DNA of 64,000 bases from Streptomyces shenzhenensis (GTDB taxonomy: Bacteria; Actinomycetota; Actinomycetes; Streptomycetales; Streptomycetaceae), in assembly GCF_003688995.1 (NCBI RefSeq), contig NZ_PENI01000017.1, forward strand, positions 62,001 through 126,000, written 5' to 3'. A program made the translations under genes and the position numbers. How positions within the stretch are numbered: the stretch's first letter is position 1; each line of letters begins with the position of its first letter. Of this stretch, positions 1-7,385 are shown one piece after another. A model generated the notes under the pieces. The model worked only from the letters and a program-made list of their open reading frames with translations. It was not told where the DNA came from and did no database searches.

Positions 1-270
1 CGCAGCGCGCGTGACGCGGGCGACACGGCGCGCGTGACACGGGCCGCGCGGCAAGCGCGACAACGGGCGGCATGGCGAGCATGCCGCAGGCGGCACGGGG
101 AACGTGAGGCGGGCGGCACAGCGCGCATAACGCTGTCCTGCCTCAGCGAAGATGCACTGGTCTCACCGGAGATTGACGACCGGCCAGTTCGTCTCATCGA
201 AGTTTGACCACGCCGGCTCGCTGGCTCGCCCTCGGCCGAGTGCCGAAGGAGCCTTTGCGATCATGCCCCC
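1..270. other. no gene recognised at left edge
   Basis: The first 140 bases are a low-complexity run of GCGCGTGAC- and GCGGGC-like words. From about 148 a short open frame ends in a stop near 207 and could be the tail of something lost. No protein family was recognised. Confidence 0.3.
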
Positions 271-741
271 ATGGACTTCGAACTCGTCCCGCCCAACGAT
301 GTCGGTCCTCTGGTGATCGGCATGCCGCAGCGGGAAGCAGACGCAGCACTGCTGTCGCTGCGCGATCCGTCAGTGCTCTCCGACTCGGACCGGCCTGGGC
401 AACACATCTTTCGCCCGAGCGGCTTGATGATCAGCATCAGCTGCACTCGCGGTCTCTTGGAGGCAGTCGAGTTGGGACGCCCATCAAACGCAAGCGACAG
501 CGTGCGGTTCGGTGATGTCGACGTATTCGGCCTGCCCGCGCGTGAGGTCGTTCGCCGCATGCGCGGGCAGACGACAATCCTTGCCGACGCAGAGGACCCA
601 GCGTCATTCGTTGCACCTGACCTGCTGCTGAGCTTCTGGCGCCCCTTCGCGGCGGACGATGACCCCGACGAGGAGCAGGGCTACCACTTCAGCTCAGTCC
701 TCCTGGCCCGTCCCGGGTATTACGACGGTCCGGGGCTGTGA
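271..741 (+). CDS. hypothetical protein, about 156 aa
   Basis: A 156-residue soluble, acidic protein with no signal peptide or membrane segment. It begins MDFELVPPNDVG and has a Gly/Pro stretch (VIGMPQREADAAL) of the kind seen in small actinobacterial proteins often annotated as hypothetical or immunity-like. I do not recognise the family. Codon use is less extreme in GC than in neighbouring genes, which suggests acquired or lightly selected DNA. A start at 264 (ATG, same region, other frame) is less convincing because 271 gives a clean family-like N-terminus. It stands alone, and a hairpin lies 40 bp downstream. Confidence 0.6.
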   Translation: MDFELVPPNDVGPLVIGMPQREADAALLSLRDPSVLSDSDRPGQHIFRPSGLMISISCTRGLLEAVELGRPSNASDSVRFGDVDVFGLPAREVVRRMRGQTTILADAEDPASFVAPDLLLSFWRPFAADDDPDEEQGYHFSSVLLARPGYYDGPGL

Positions 742-780
742 CCGACACCGGCAGGGACCGCCGGTGAAGTCTTGGCGAGG

Positions 781-815
781 CGGCTCGGTGACGGAGGCAG
801 AACGTCACTGAGCCG
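781..815. terminator. hairpin terminator after hypothetical gene
   Basis: GGCTCGGTGACG (782-793) pairs with CGTCACTGAGCC (803-814) at 11 of 12 positions across a 9-nt loop. There is no T-tract. It lies between the hypothetical gene and the operator region of the acyl-CoA synthetase gene and would insulate the two. Confidence 0.5.
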
Positions 816-862
816 AGTCACTCCCGCCATGCCAGTTGGTGACTTTGCCTGCACAGGCGTTC

Positions 863-877
863 CTGACGCTGTGTCAG
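863..877. promoter_or_regulatory. candidate TetR-type operator, site 1
   Basis: The sequence is CTGACGCTGTGTCAG. It has the CTGAC-N5-GTCAG form of the palindrome found at five other places in the first 19 kb. It lies 59 bp upstream of the acyl-CoA synthetase start and 24 bp (centre to centre) from the next site. Its right half diverges from the best copies, so it is probably a weaker site. Confidence 0.5.
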
Positions 878-886
878 TTCAGTAAC

Positions 887-901
887 CTGACAGGGCGTCA
901 G
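887..901. promoter_or_regulatory. candidate TetR-type operator, site 2
   Basis: The sequence is CTGACAGGGCGTCAG, a second CTGAC-N5-GTCAG palindrome immediately upstream of the acyl-CoA synthetase ribosome binding site (AGGAG at 920-924). A site this close to the start fits repression of the synthetase/hydratase operon. Confidence 0.55.
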
Positions 902-935
902 TTAATTGTGCTGTCACACAGGAGCGGGCGGACCG

Positions 936-3164
936 ATGCTTGGATCGACCCACGGCACCCTCACCACCGACTCCCGCCGGGCCCGGATCATCGCCTGCGG
1001 CGAGCAGCGGCCCGGAGCCGCCGTCCACGGCCGGGCGGCCGACACGGACGACCTCGACGTCAGCGGCCGGCCGCTGTACACGGACGTACCGGACCTGGAC
1101 CGGTTCTTCCGGCCCCGGTCCGTCGCCGTGGTCGGCGCCTCGGACACGGAGGGCCGGCCGAACACCGGCATCACCCGGCAACTCCTGTCCTGGGCCGAGC
1201 GGGTGGGCGCACGGGTGCACCCGGTGCACCCGACCCGGCCGGCCGTCTTCGGCCTCCCCTGCGCCGCCTCCGTCGCCGACCTGCCCGAACCGGTCGATCT
1301 CGCGGTGCTGCTGGTCGCCGACCCGCTGCCGCTGGTCGCGGAACTCGCCGAGGCCAAGGTGCGGTTCGCGGTCGCCTTCGCCTCCGGGTTCGCGGAGACC
1401 GGCGCGGCGGGCGCCGCGGCCCAGGCCGAACTCGCCGCCGCCGTAAGGGAATCCGGGCTGCGGCTGCTCGGCCCGAACACCAACCTCAACGCCTTCGAAC
1501 GGTTCCGGAACGACCTCCAGGGGCCCGCGATCGCCCTCATCACCCAGTCCGGGCACCAGGGGCGGCCGGTCTTCGCCCTCCAGGAACTGGGCGTCCGGCT
1601 CTCCCACTGGGCGCCCACCGGCAACGAGGCCGACCTGGAGACCGCCGACTTCATCTCCTACTTCGCCGAGCGCCCCGAGGTCGGCGCCATCGCCTGCTAC
1701 CTGGAGGGCCTCAAGGACGGCCGCTCCTTCCTGCTGGCCGCCGACCGGGCCGCCCGGCGCCGGGTGCCGGTGGTCGCGGTCAAGGTGGGCCGCACGGAGG
1801 CGGGCGCCCGCACCGCCGCCTCCCACACCGGCAAGCTGACCGGCGCGGACGACGTGATCGACGCGGCGATGCGGCAGTACGGGGTGATCCGGGTCGACGG
1901 GCTCGACGAACTCCAGGACACCGCCGCCCTGCTGGCCCGGGCCCAGGCACCGCGCGCCGACGGGGTCGTCGTCTACTCGATCTCGGGCGGCACGGGCGCG
2001 CACGTCGCCGACCTCGCGGCCGGGGCGGGACTGCGCCTGCCGGAACTGTCCGCGGACCGGCAGGCCGAGCTGCACCGGTGGATACCGGAGTACCTGAGCG
2101 TGGCCAACCCCGTCGACAACGGCGGCCATCCGGTCGGCGACGAGCGCGGCCGGAAGATCATCGACGCGCTGCTCGCCGACCCGGAGGTGGGGGTGCTGAT
2201 CTGCCCGATCACCGGACCGTTCCCACCGCTGAGCGACCGGCTGGTACGGGACCTGGTGGCCGCGGCGGAGACCACCGACAAGCTGGTGTGCGTGGTGTGG
2301 GGGTCGCCGGTCGGCACCGAGCCGGCCTACCGCGAGGTCCTGCTCGGCTCCTCCCGGGTGGCCACCTTCCGCACGGTCGGCAACTGCCTCACCGCGGTCC
2401 GCGCCTACCTCGACCACCACCGCTTCGTGCACACCTACCGCTCCCCCTTCGACGAGGCGCCGCGCTCCCCATCGCCCTCCTTCCGCAAGGCGCGGGCGCT
2501 GCTGCGGCCAGGACAGCAGCTGAGCGAGCACGCGGCGAAGCAGCTGCTGCGCGCGTACGGCATCCGGGTGCCGCGCGAACAGCTGGTGACCAGCGCGGCG
2601 GGTGCCGTACGCGCGGCAGCGCAGGTCGGCTACCCGGTGGTGATGAAGGCGTCCGGGGCGCGGATCGCCCACAAGACCGAGCTGGGCCTGGTGCGGATCG
2701 GGCTGACGTCGGCGAGCCAGGTACGGGACGCCTACCGCGAGTTGACGGACACCGCGCGGTACGAGGGGGTCTCGCTGGACGGCGTCCTGGTGTGCCAGAT
2801 GGTCGAGCGGGGCGTGGAGATGGTCGTCGGCGTCACCCACGACGACCTGTTCGGGCCGACCGTGACCGTGGGGCTCGGCGGGGTGCTGGTCGAGGTGTTG
2901 CGGGACGCGGCCGTGCGGGTGCCGCCGTTCGGCGAGGAGCAGGCCCGGGACATGCTCGGCGAACTGCGCGGGCGGGCCCTGCTCGACGGGGTACGGGGAC
3001 GGCCGCCGGCCGATCTCGACGCGCTCGTCGAAGTCGTCCTGCGGGTGCAGCGCATGGCCCTGGAACTCGGCGGCGAACTGGCCGAGCTGGACATCAACCC
3101 GCTGATGGTGCTGCCCCAGGGGCAGGGCGCGGTGGCACTGGACGCGCTGGCGGTGTGCCGGTGA
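936..3164 (+). CDS. acyl-CoA synthetase, NDP-forming type
   Basis: A 742-residue protein of the acetyl-CoA synthetase (ADP-forming) superfamily, which activates a carboxylic acid to its CoA thioester with NTP. Seen in order: a CoA-binding Rossmann domain (VAVVGASDTEGRPNTG, about residues 65-80), succinyl-CoA-ligase-like domains (SQSGHQGRPVF, GNEADLETADF, ISGGTGAHVADLA) and a C-terminal ATP-grasp domain (VVMKASGARIAHKTELGLV; ELDINPLMV near the end). I chose ATG 936 over an upstream TTG at 906 because AGGAG lies 11 nt before it. The enoyl-CoA hydratase gene overlaps the stop by 4 bp, so the two are co-translated. Two operator-like palindromes lie upstream. The substrate is unknown; the cluster suggests an alicyclic or branched acid. 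Confidence 0.85.
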   Translation: MLGSTHGTLTTDSRRARIIACGEQRPGAAVHGRAADTDDLDVSGRPLYTDVPDLDRFFRPRSVAVVGASDTEGRPNTGITRQLLSWAERVGARVHPVHPTRPAVFGLPCAASVADLPEPVDLAVLLVADPLPLVAELAEAKVRFAVAFASGFAETGAAGAAAQAELAAAVRESGLRLLGPNTNLNAFERFRNDLQGPAIALITQSGHQGRPVFALQELGVRLSHWAPTGNEADLETADFISYFAERPEVGAIACYLEGLKDGRSFLLAADRAARRRVPVVAVKVGRTEAGARTAASHTGKLTGADDVIDAAMRQYGVIRVDGLDELQDTAALLARAQAPRADGVVVYSISGGTGAHVADLAAGAGLRLPELSADRQAELHRWIPEYLSVANPVDNGGHPVGDERGRKIIDALLADPEVGVLICPITGPFPPLSDRLVRDLVAAAETTDKLVCVVWGSPVGTEPAYREVLLGSSRVATFRTVGNCLTAVRAYLDHHRFVHTYRSPFDEAPRSPSPSFRKARALLRPGQQLSEHAAKQLLRAYGIRVPREQLVTSAAGAVRAAAQVGYPVVMKASGARIAHKTELGLVRIGLTSASQVRDAYRELTDTARYEGVSLDGVLVCQMVERGVEMVVGVTHDDLFGPTVTVGLGGVLVEVLRDAAVRVPPFGEEQARDMLGELRGRALLDGVRGRPPADLDALVEVVLRVQRMALELGGELAELDINPLMVLPQGQGAVALDALAVCR

Positions 3165-3955
3165 CCGCGGTGCAAGGGATACGGCACGAGGTGCGCGACG
3201 GCGTCTCGCGCATCACGCTCGACCGGCCCGAGGTACTGAACGCGCTCACCCCCGAGCTGCGTGACCGTGTCGTCGCACTGTTGGCGGAGGCGTCCGCCGA
3301 CCCGGACGTACGGGCCGTGGTGCTCACCGGGACCGGGCGCGGCTTCTGCGCCGGGGCGGATCTGCGGGGCGGGGCGGCGGGGGGCGAGCGGGTCGCCGGT
3401 GACGTGGCGCGACTGCTGCGGCTCGGGGCGCAGCGGCTGATCGCGGCCGTGCTGGACTGCGAGAAGCCGGTGCTGGCCGCCGTGAACGGCACGGCGGCCG
3501 GGCTCGGCGCGCATCTCGCGCTCGCCTGCGATCTGGTCCTGGCCGCCGAATCGGCCCGCTTCATCGAGGTGTTCGTGCGACGCGGCCTGGTACCGGACGG
3601 CGGCGGTGCCTATCTCCTGCCCCGCCTGGTCGGCCCGCAGCGCGCCAAGGAGCTGATGTTCTTCGGCGACGCGCTGGGCGCCGCGGACGCCGCACGGCTG
3701 GGGCTCGTCAACCGGGTCGTGCCGGATGGGGAGTTGGCGGCGACGGCCGACCGGTGGGCGGCGCGGCTGGCCGCCGGGCCGACCCGGGCGCTCGCGCTCA
3801 CCAAGCAGCTCGTCAACGCCTCGCTCGACGCAGACCGGGCCACGGCGTTCGCCGCCGAGGCAACGGCCCAGGAGATCAACATGACAACACGGGACGCCCA
3901 GGAGGGCCTGACAGCCTTCACCAACCACCACAAACCCGAGTTCACCGGCCGCTGA
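3161..3955 (+). CDS. enoyl-CoA hydratase/isomerase family protein
   Basis: A 264-residue crotonase-fold enzyme that hydrates or isomerises an enoyl-CoA in beta-oxidation. Visible signatures are ITLDRPEVLNALTPEL at the N-terminus, the oxyanion-hole segment GRGFCAGADLRGG, AAVNGTAAGLGAHLALACDLVLAA, and FVRRGLVPDGGGAYLLPRLVG. The second half ends in the usual ...GLTAFTNHHKPEFTGR type tail. The GTG start at 3161 overlaps the stop of the acyl-CoA synthetase (GTGA), so translational coupling is expected. The pair forms one operon under the operators at 863-901. The length is normal for the family. The exact acyl chain is not deducible. Confidence 0.9.
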   Translation: MTAVQGIRHEVRDGVSRITLDRPEVLNALTPELRDRVVALLAEASADPDVRAVVLTGTGRGFCAGADLRGGAAGGERVAGDVARLLRLGAQRLIAAVLDCEKPVLAAVNGTAAGLGAHLALACDLVLAAESARFIEVFVRRGLVPDGGGAYLLPRLVGPQRAKELMFFGDALGAADAARLGLVNRVVPDGELAATADRWAARLAAGPTRALALTKQLVNASLDADRATAFAAEATAQEINMTTRDAQEGLTAFTNHHKPEFTGR

Positions 3956-4450
3956 CTCCGACCCCGTCCAACTCCAAGGCCGACCAGGACCGAGGCCGCC
4001 GAGTTCCGGCGCCGCCGATCTCCCGGGCCGACCGACTCCGAGGCCGCGGAGTTCCGGGACCGCCGAGATCCAAGACCGACCAGCCCTGGAACCGCCAAGC
4101 TCCGAGGCCGACCAACGCCGAAGCCGCCGAGACCCGGCGCCGCCAACTCCCGGGCCGACCAGCCCCGGAACCACGAAGCCCCGATACCGCCGAGGTCCGC
4201 GGCCGCCCGGCTCCGAAGCCGTCTGGGTCCAGGACCGCCCAGCCCCGGGACCGCTCGGCTCGGACCTTGAGGTCGTCGCCCCGCCGTCTTCCGGGCCTCC
4301 GACAGCGTGCGCACGGAGTGGTCGGGGGCGAGGCCGAGGCCCCGGATCGGATCCCGGATGCGGCCGGCCAGGGCGGTGATCGCCCTGGTGTCGCCGCCGT
4401 CATGTCCAGGAGCGCCCAGCTCCCGGACCGCCAAGCTCCCCGGCCGCCGG
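3956..4450. repeat. degenerate low-complexity spacer repeats
   Basis: About 320 bases made of imperfect repeats of words such as CTCCGAGGCCG, GACCGCC and CCCGGGCCGACC, with a rough period near 30. They are followed by a stretch with coding-like composition on the minus strand. No intact gene is supported, and long open frames here are a product of GC content. It separates the hydratase gene from the flavin reductase operator. Confidence 0.5.
4279..4405 (-). pseudogene. possible gene remnant, unidentified
   Basis: On the minus strand this stretch reads HDGGDTRAITALAGRIRDPI and then RGLGLAPDHSVRTLSEARK. Nearly every third codon position is G or C, unlike the surrounding repeat. That is the signature of formerly coding DNA, but both sides run into low-complexity sequence and there is no start. 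I do not recognise the family. It could be the relic of a gene lost from this cluster. Confidence 0.3.
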
Positions 4451-4459
4451 CCTTCACAT

Positions 4460-4474
4460 CTGATGGACCGTCAG
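4460..4474. promoter_or_regulatory. candidate TetR-type operator, site 3
   Basis: The sequence is CTGATGGACCGTCAG, a palindrome with one internal mismatch around a central A. It ends 13 bp before the GTG start of the flavin reductase gene, so a bound repressor would block transcription directly. It is nearly identical to the sites at 13537 and 19005. Confidence 0.65.
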
Positions 4475-4487
4475 TTTCAATGGTGGG

Positions 4488-5081
4488 GTGATGGGACACG
4501 CTGGGATGGCGGCCGCCGCCGTCCGCTACCTCGGATCCGTGCCGCGCTCCGTCGAGCCGCTGCCCCGCCCCGACCTGCGGTGCGTCCGCAAGGACGAGCG
4601 GGCGCCGGTGGACCGGACGGAGTTCCGCCGGGTGCTCGGGCACTTCGCGACCGGCGTGACGGTGATCACGGCACCGGCCGCCGAAGGCGACACCTCCCCG
4701 GCCGGCTTCGCCTGCCAGTCCTTCTCCTCCCTCTCCCTCGATCCCCCGCTGGTCGCCTTCATGGTGGGCCGTACGTCGACGACCTGGCCGCGCATCGCCC
4801 GAGCGGGCGTCTTCTGCGTCAACGTCCTCGCCGCGGACCAGGGCGAGCTGTGCCGCGGCTTCGCGGTGAGCGGCGCGGACAAGTTCACGAACGTCCACCA
4901 CGACGCGGCACCGGTCTCCGGCTCCCCCCGGCTGACCGGCGCCGCCGCATGGATCGACTGCACGATCCACGCGGTGCACACGGGCGGCGACCATCTGATC
5001 GTGGTGGGCCGAGTGACCGCCCTGGGCACCCCCGCACAGGAGGCCGCGCCTCTGCTGTTCCACCGGGGACGGTTCCTCTAG
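4488..5081 (+). CDS. flavin reductase family protein
   Basis: About 197 residues of the flavin reductase-like/FMN-binding split-barrel family (HsaB-like), which supplies reduced flavin to a two-component monooxygenase. Family features seen are FRRVLGHFATGVTVITA, GFACQSFSSLSLDPPLVAF, FCVNVLAADQ and a C-terminal LLFHRGRFL. The start may be GTG 4488, ATG 4491 or ATG 4506; none has a strong ribosome site, and the nearby operator suggests a short or leaderless transcript. No oxygenase gene lies beside it, so its partner must be elsewhere. The stop codon TAG lies within the CTAG flank of a MITE. Confidence 0.85.
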   Translation: MMGHAGMAAAAVRYLGSVPRSVEPLPRPDLRCVRKDERAPVDRTEFRRVLGHFATGVTVITAPAAEGDTSPAGFACQSFSSLSLDPPLVAFMVGRTSTTWPRIARAGVFCVNVLAADQGELCRGFAVSGADKFTNVHHDAAPVSGSPRLTGAAAWIDCTIHAVHTGGDHLIVVGRVTALGTPAQEAAPLLFHRGRFL

Positions 5082-5243
5082 GGCCTCTCGTTTGGATCAT
5101 GCCGGGCTCGCGGGCCCTGGCACCGCGCCTCGCGGCGTTGTCGTCGGTTGTCAGGGCTCCGCCCTGCCGCCCTCCTCCGCCTTGCGATCCACGGCACCAG
5201 ACCCCGCTCCCTGATCCGGCCTGATCCAAACGAAAGACCCTAG
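5078..5243. mobile_element. MITE-like element with CTAG duplications
   Basis: The left end GGCCTCTCGTTTGGATCA (5082-5099) and right end TGATCCAAACGAAAGACC (5222-5239) are inverted repeats with about two mismatches. They are flanked by CTAG at 5078-5081 and 5240-5243, which looks like a target duplication. The interior (about 120 bp) has no ORF. From memory, elements with these ends and this interior are common in Streptomyces intergenic DNA; they are non-autonomous and need a transposase from elsewhere. The left CTAG contains the stop codon of the flavin reductase gene. Confidence 0.75.
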
Positions 5244-5408
5244 CCGCCTCGGGCTCGCCGGGATCGGCCGCAGTCCGTGGCCCGAAGTCCCGCGCGCAGC
5301 AGGTGGGGTACAGCCTGCTGCACCTGGGTCGGGGCGCGTACGGCAATGATCCCTGCACGTGGCGCTGGTGTGCTGGATCCGCACACCGGCTCATGTGAAG
5401 GAACTCCC

Positions 5409-5462
5409 GTGAACACCCATCACCTGGTCGGCGACGAACACCGGCACCGGCACCGCGGGTGA
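5409..5462 (+). CDS. possible 17-aa histidine-rich peptide
   Basis: GTG at 5409 has GAAGGA about 7 nt upstream and opens a 17-codon frame, MNTHHLVGDEHRHRHRG, with five histidines. It lies about 210 bp upstream of the EamA transporter gene. It could be a leader peptide or chance. An 8-bp inverted repeat, GCAGCAGG/CCTGCTGC, lies at 5296-5303 and 5314-5321 just upstream. Confidence 0.3.
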   Translation: MNTHHLVGDEHRHRHRG

Positions 5463-5670
5463 GACACCTGCCCCGGGACGTGACGGTGCAATGGCCGGAG
5501 CCCCGCCGGTGACCACCGAACCCTCCCTTCCCGGGGTGCCGGGCCGCGATCACGGTCACCACCCCAGCCGCTCACTGCCGCGTGTCCCCTCCGCCGGGGC
5601 GGCCGCCGCGCCCTGCCGCCATGTCCCGGCCGCCATGTCCCGTCACCGCACCTGAGGTCCATCCGCCATC

Positions 5671-7122
5671 ATGCGCACGAAACTGGACGCCGTCTCCGCA
5701 GGCGCCGTCCTGGTCACTGTCCTCGCCTTTTCCGCGACCGCCCCGCTGACCGCCTATGCCGCGGCTCCCGCATTCGCGCTGGCGTTCGGCCGTAACGCTC
5801 TGGGCCTGTTCACGTTGGGACCGGCCTTCCTGCTGGCGCGGCGCCGTGAAGTGCGCCGGGTACTCAGCGGGGAGCGCGGCCTGGTCCGCAGGGAACAGCG
5901 CCGGGCGGTCTTGTTCGGGCTGGCCGCGGGAACGGCGCTGGCCGTGCATTTCGCCACGTTCATGACCGGCGCGCAGATGACCGGTGTGGCGATGGCGACG
6001 GCGCTGGTGGCGACTCAGCCGGTGTGGCAGGCGCTCATCGCGACCGCACAGGGCAGACGCCTGTCCCGGCCGGCGTGGACGGGCTTGGCGATATCGGTGG
6101 CCGGTGCCATGGCCGCCGGCGGTGCCGACCTCGGCACCGGTGCGGACGCGGTGGCCGGAGACGTCCTCGCCCTCGTCGGCGCCATCGCGCTGGCCGCGTA
6201 CACCGCGCTGAGCGAGGAGGCCCGGCCCGATGTCAGCACATCGATGTACTCGGTGCTGTGCTTCTCGGTGTGCACCGTCGAGATGCTGCTGCTCTGCCTG
6301 GTCACCGGCACCCCACCGGTCACCTTCAGCGCACAGGCCTGGCTGGCCCTGTTGGGCCTGCTCCTGCTGCCACAGCTTCTCGGTCTCTTCTCGCTGAACT
6401 TCGCCCTCGGCCGGGCACCCGCCACCGCGGTGAGCGTGCTTCTGCTGCTGGAGGCGCCGGTGGCGGCGCTGGTCGCCTGGCTCTGGCTGGGGCAGATCCC
6501 GGCGGCCTCCGCATGGCCCGGCCTTGTGATGATCATGCTCGGCGTGGCCGTCGTGGTGATCGGCGACGTACGCCGAACACCGTCTCCGACGGGCCTGCCC
6601 GGTCAGGACAGAACCGGCCTCCACACGCTGCTCCAACACCCGATCCTCGCGACGGCACCGCCCCCGGGTGAGGACGTCTACGACCGGATCTGGTGCGACG
6701 CCCGGCTGGGCAGACTGAACGAGGCGGAGAACACCATCCGGCGGCTGGAGAACCATGCCGTCCGGTCGCACGGCGCCAGGTCCGCCGAAGCGACCCACTG
6801 GATCGAGGTACGCGCCCACGCCGCACACCTCAGCGGCGACGGCCGCCTCGCCGTCCACCTGTGGCTGAGCGCAGCCCGCTTCCACGCCGACCTGCCCGAG
6901 GCCGACACCGCCCGGACCCGGCTCTGCCTGGAACACGCCTTCACCGAATGGCGACACCTGTCCGACCACACCGCAATACTCGAACTGGCCCCCGCCCTGC
7001 GAGAGATGTACACCAGACACCCGAACGACCCCCGCGACCACCGCCGATGGTCCGGCAGCGCACGTGCTGTCGACGCGCGACTGGCCGTACACGGCTCGGA
7101 CCCGACCACACCGCCCCCCTGA
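5671..7122 (+). CDS. EamA/DMT transporter with helical C-terminal domain
   Basis: A 483-residue protein. Residues 1 to about 300 are a ten-helix EamA drug/metabolite exporter (AVLVTVLAFSATAPLTAYAA, FATFMTGAQMTGVAMATALV, LLLLEAPVAALVAWLWLGQI, MIMLGVAVVVIGDV). The last 170 or so residues are soluble and alpha-helical, with TPR-like pairs (DARLGRLNEAENTIRRLE, WIEVRAHAAHLSGDGRLAVH, LCLEHAFTEWRHLSDH). EamA proteins are usually about 300 residues, so this is a fusion with a cytosolic tail. There is no frame break at the join. The ribosome site is weak (GAGG about 12 nt away). The substrate is unknown. Confidence 0.8.
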   Translation: MRTKLDAVSAGAVLVTVLAFSATAPLTAYAAAPAFALAFGRNALGLFTLGPAFLLARRREVRRVLSGERGLVRREQRRAVLFGLAAGTALAVHFATFMTGAQMTGVAMATALVATQPVWQALIATAQGRRLSRPAWTGLAISVAGAMAAGGADLGTGADAVAGDVLALVGAIALAAYTALSEEARPDVSTSMYSVLCFSVCTVEMLLLCLVTGTPPVTFSAQAWLALLGLLLLPQLLGLFSLNFALGRAPATAVSVLLLLEAPVAALVAWLWLGQIPAASAWPGLVMIMLGVAVVVIGDVRRTPSPTGLPGQDRTGLHTLLQHPILATAPPPGEDVYDRIWCDARLGRLNEAENTIRRLENHAVRSHGARSAEATHWIEVRAHAAHLSGDGRLAVHLWLSAARFHADLPEADTARTRLCLEHAFTEWRHLSDHTAILELAPALREMYTRHPNDPRDHRRWSGSARAVDARLAVHGSDPTTPPP

Positions 7123-7295
7123 CCGACCGCTGCACCGACAGGTAGAGTCGCCGCACCGTTCCGCAACGCCGTTCCGCAACACCCCCGGCGCTGTCACCGG
7201 CTGTCGGTAGCGTGAGTGCCGTGATGGTGGGCACGTCGCCGCGTCCATGTGCGTAGATCTAAGCAGGTCCGGTGAAGTCCGCTGCGGTTCGGCAG

Positions 7296-7385
7296 CGCCC
7301 CGAAGGGGCGCGGGGAACTGCGCGACCAGCCACGATGGTGCCGCAGACGACCGACGGCACATCGCGGCAGTTCCAGCGGAGCGCT
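7296..7385. repeat. dispersed 90-bp repeat, copy A
   Basis: It begins with the common Streptomyces hairpin CCCCGAAGGGGCGCGGGG and continues through GAACTGCGCGACCAGCCACG to CCAGCGGAGCGCT. A second copy, about 95 percent identical by eye, lies at 37231-37321. This copy ends at the stop codon of the MFS gene, between convergent genes, so it probably acts as a bidirectional terminator. Confidence 0.7.

Noticed and set aside
879..2840. 653-codon open frame antisense to the NDP-forming acyl-CoA synthetase
   Set aside because: High GC keeps antisense frames open; the plus-strand protein has clear domains and the antisense one matches no family.
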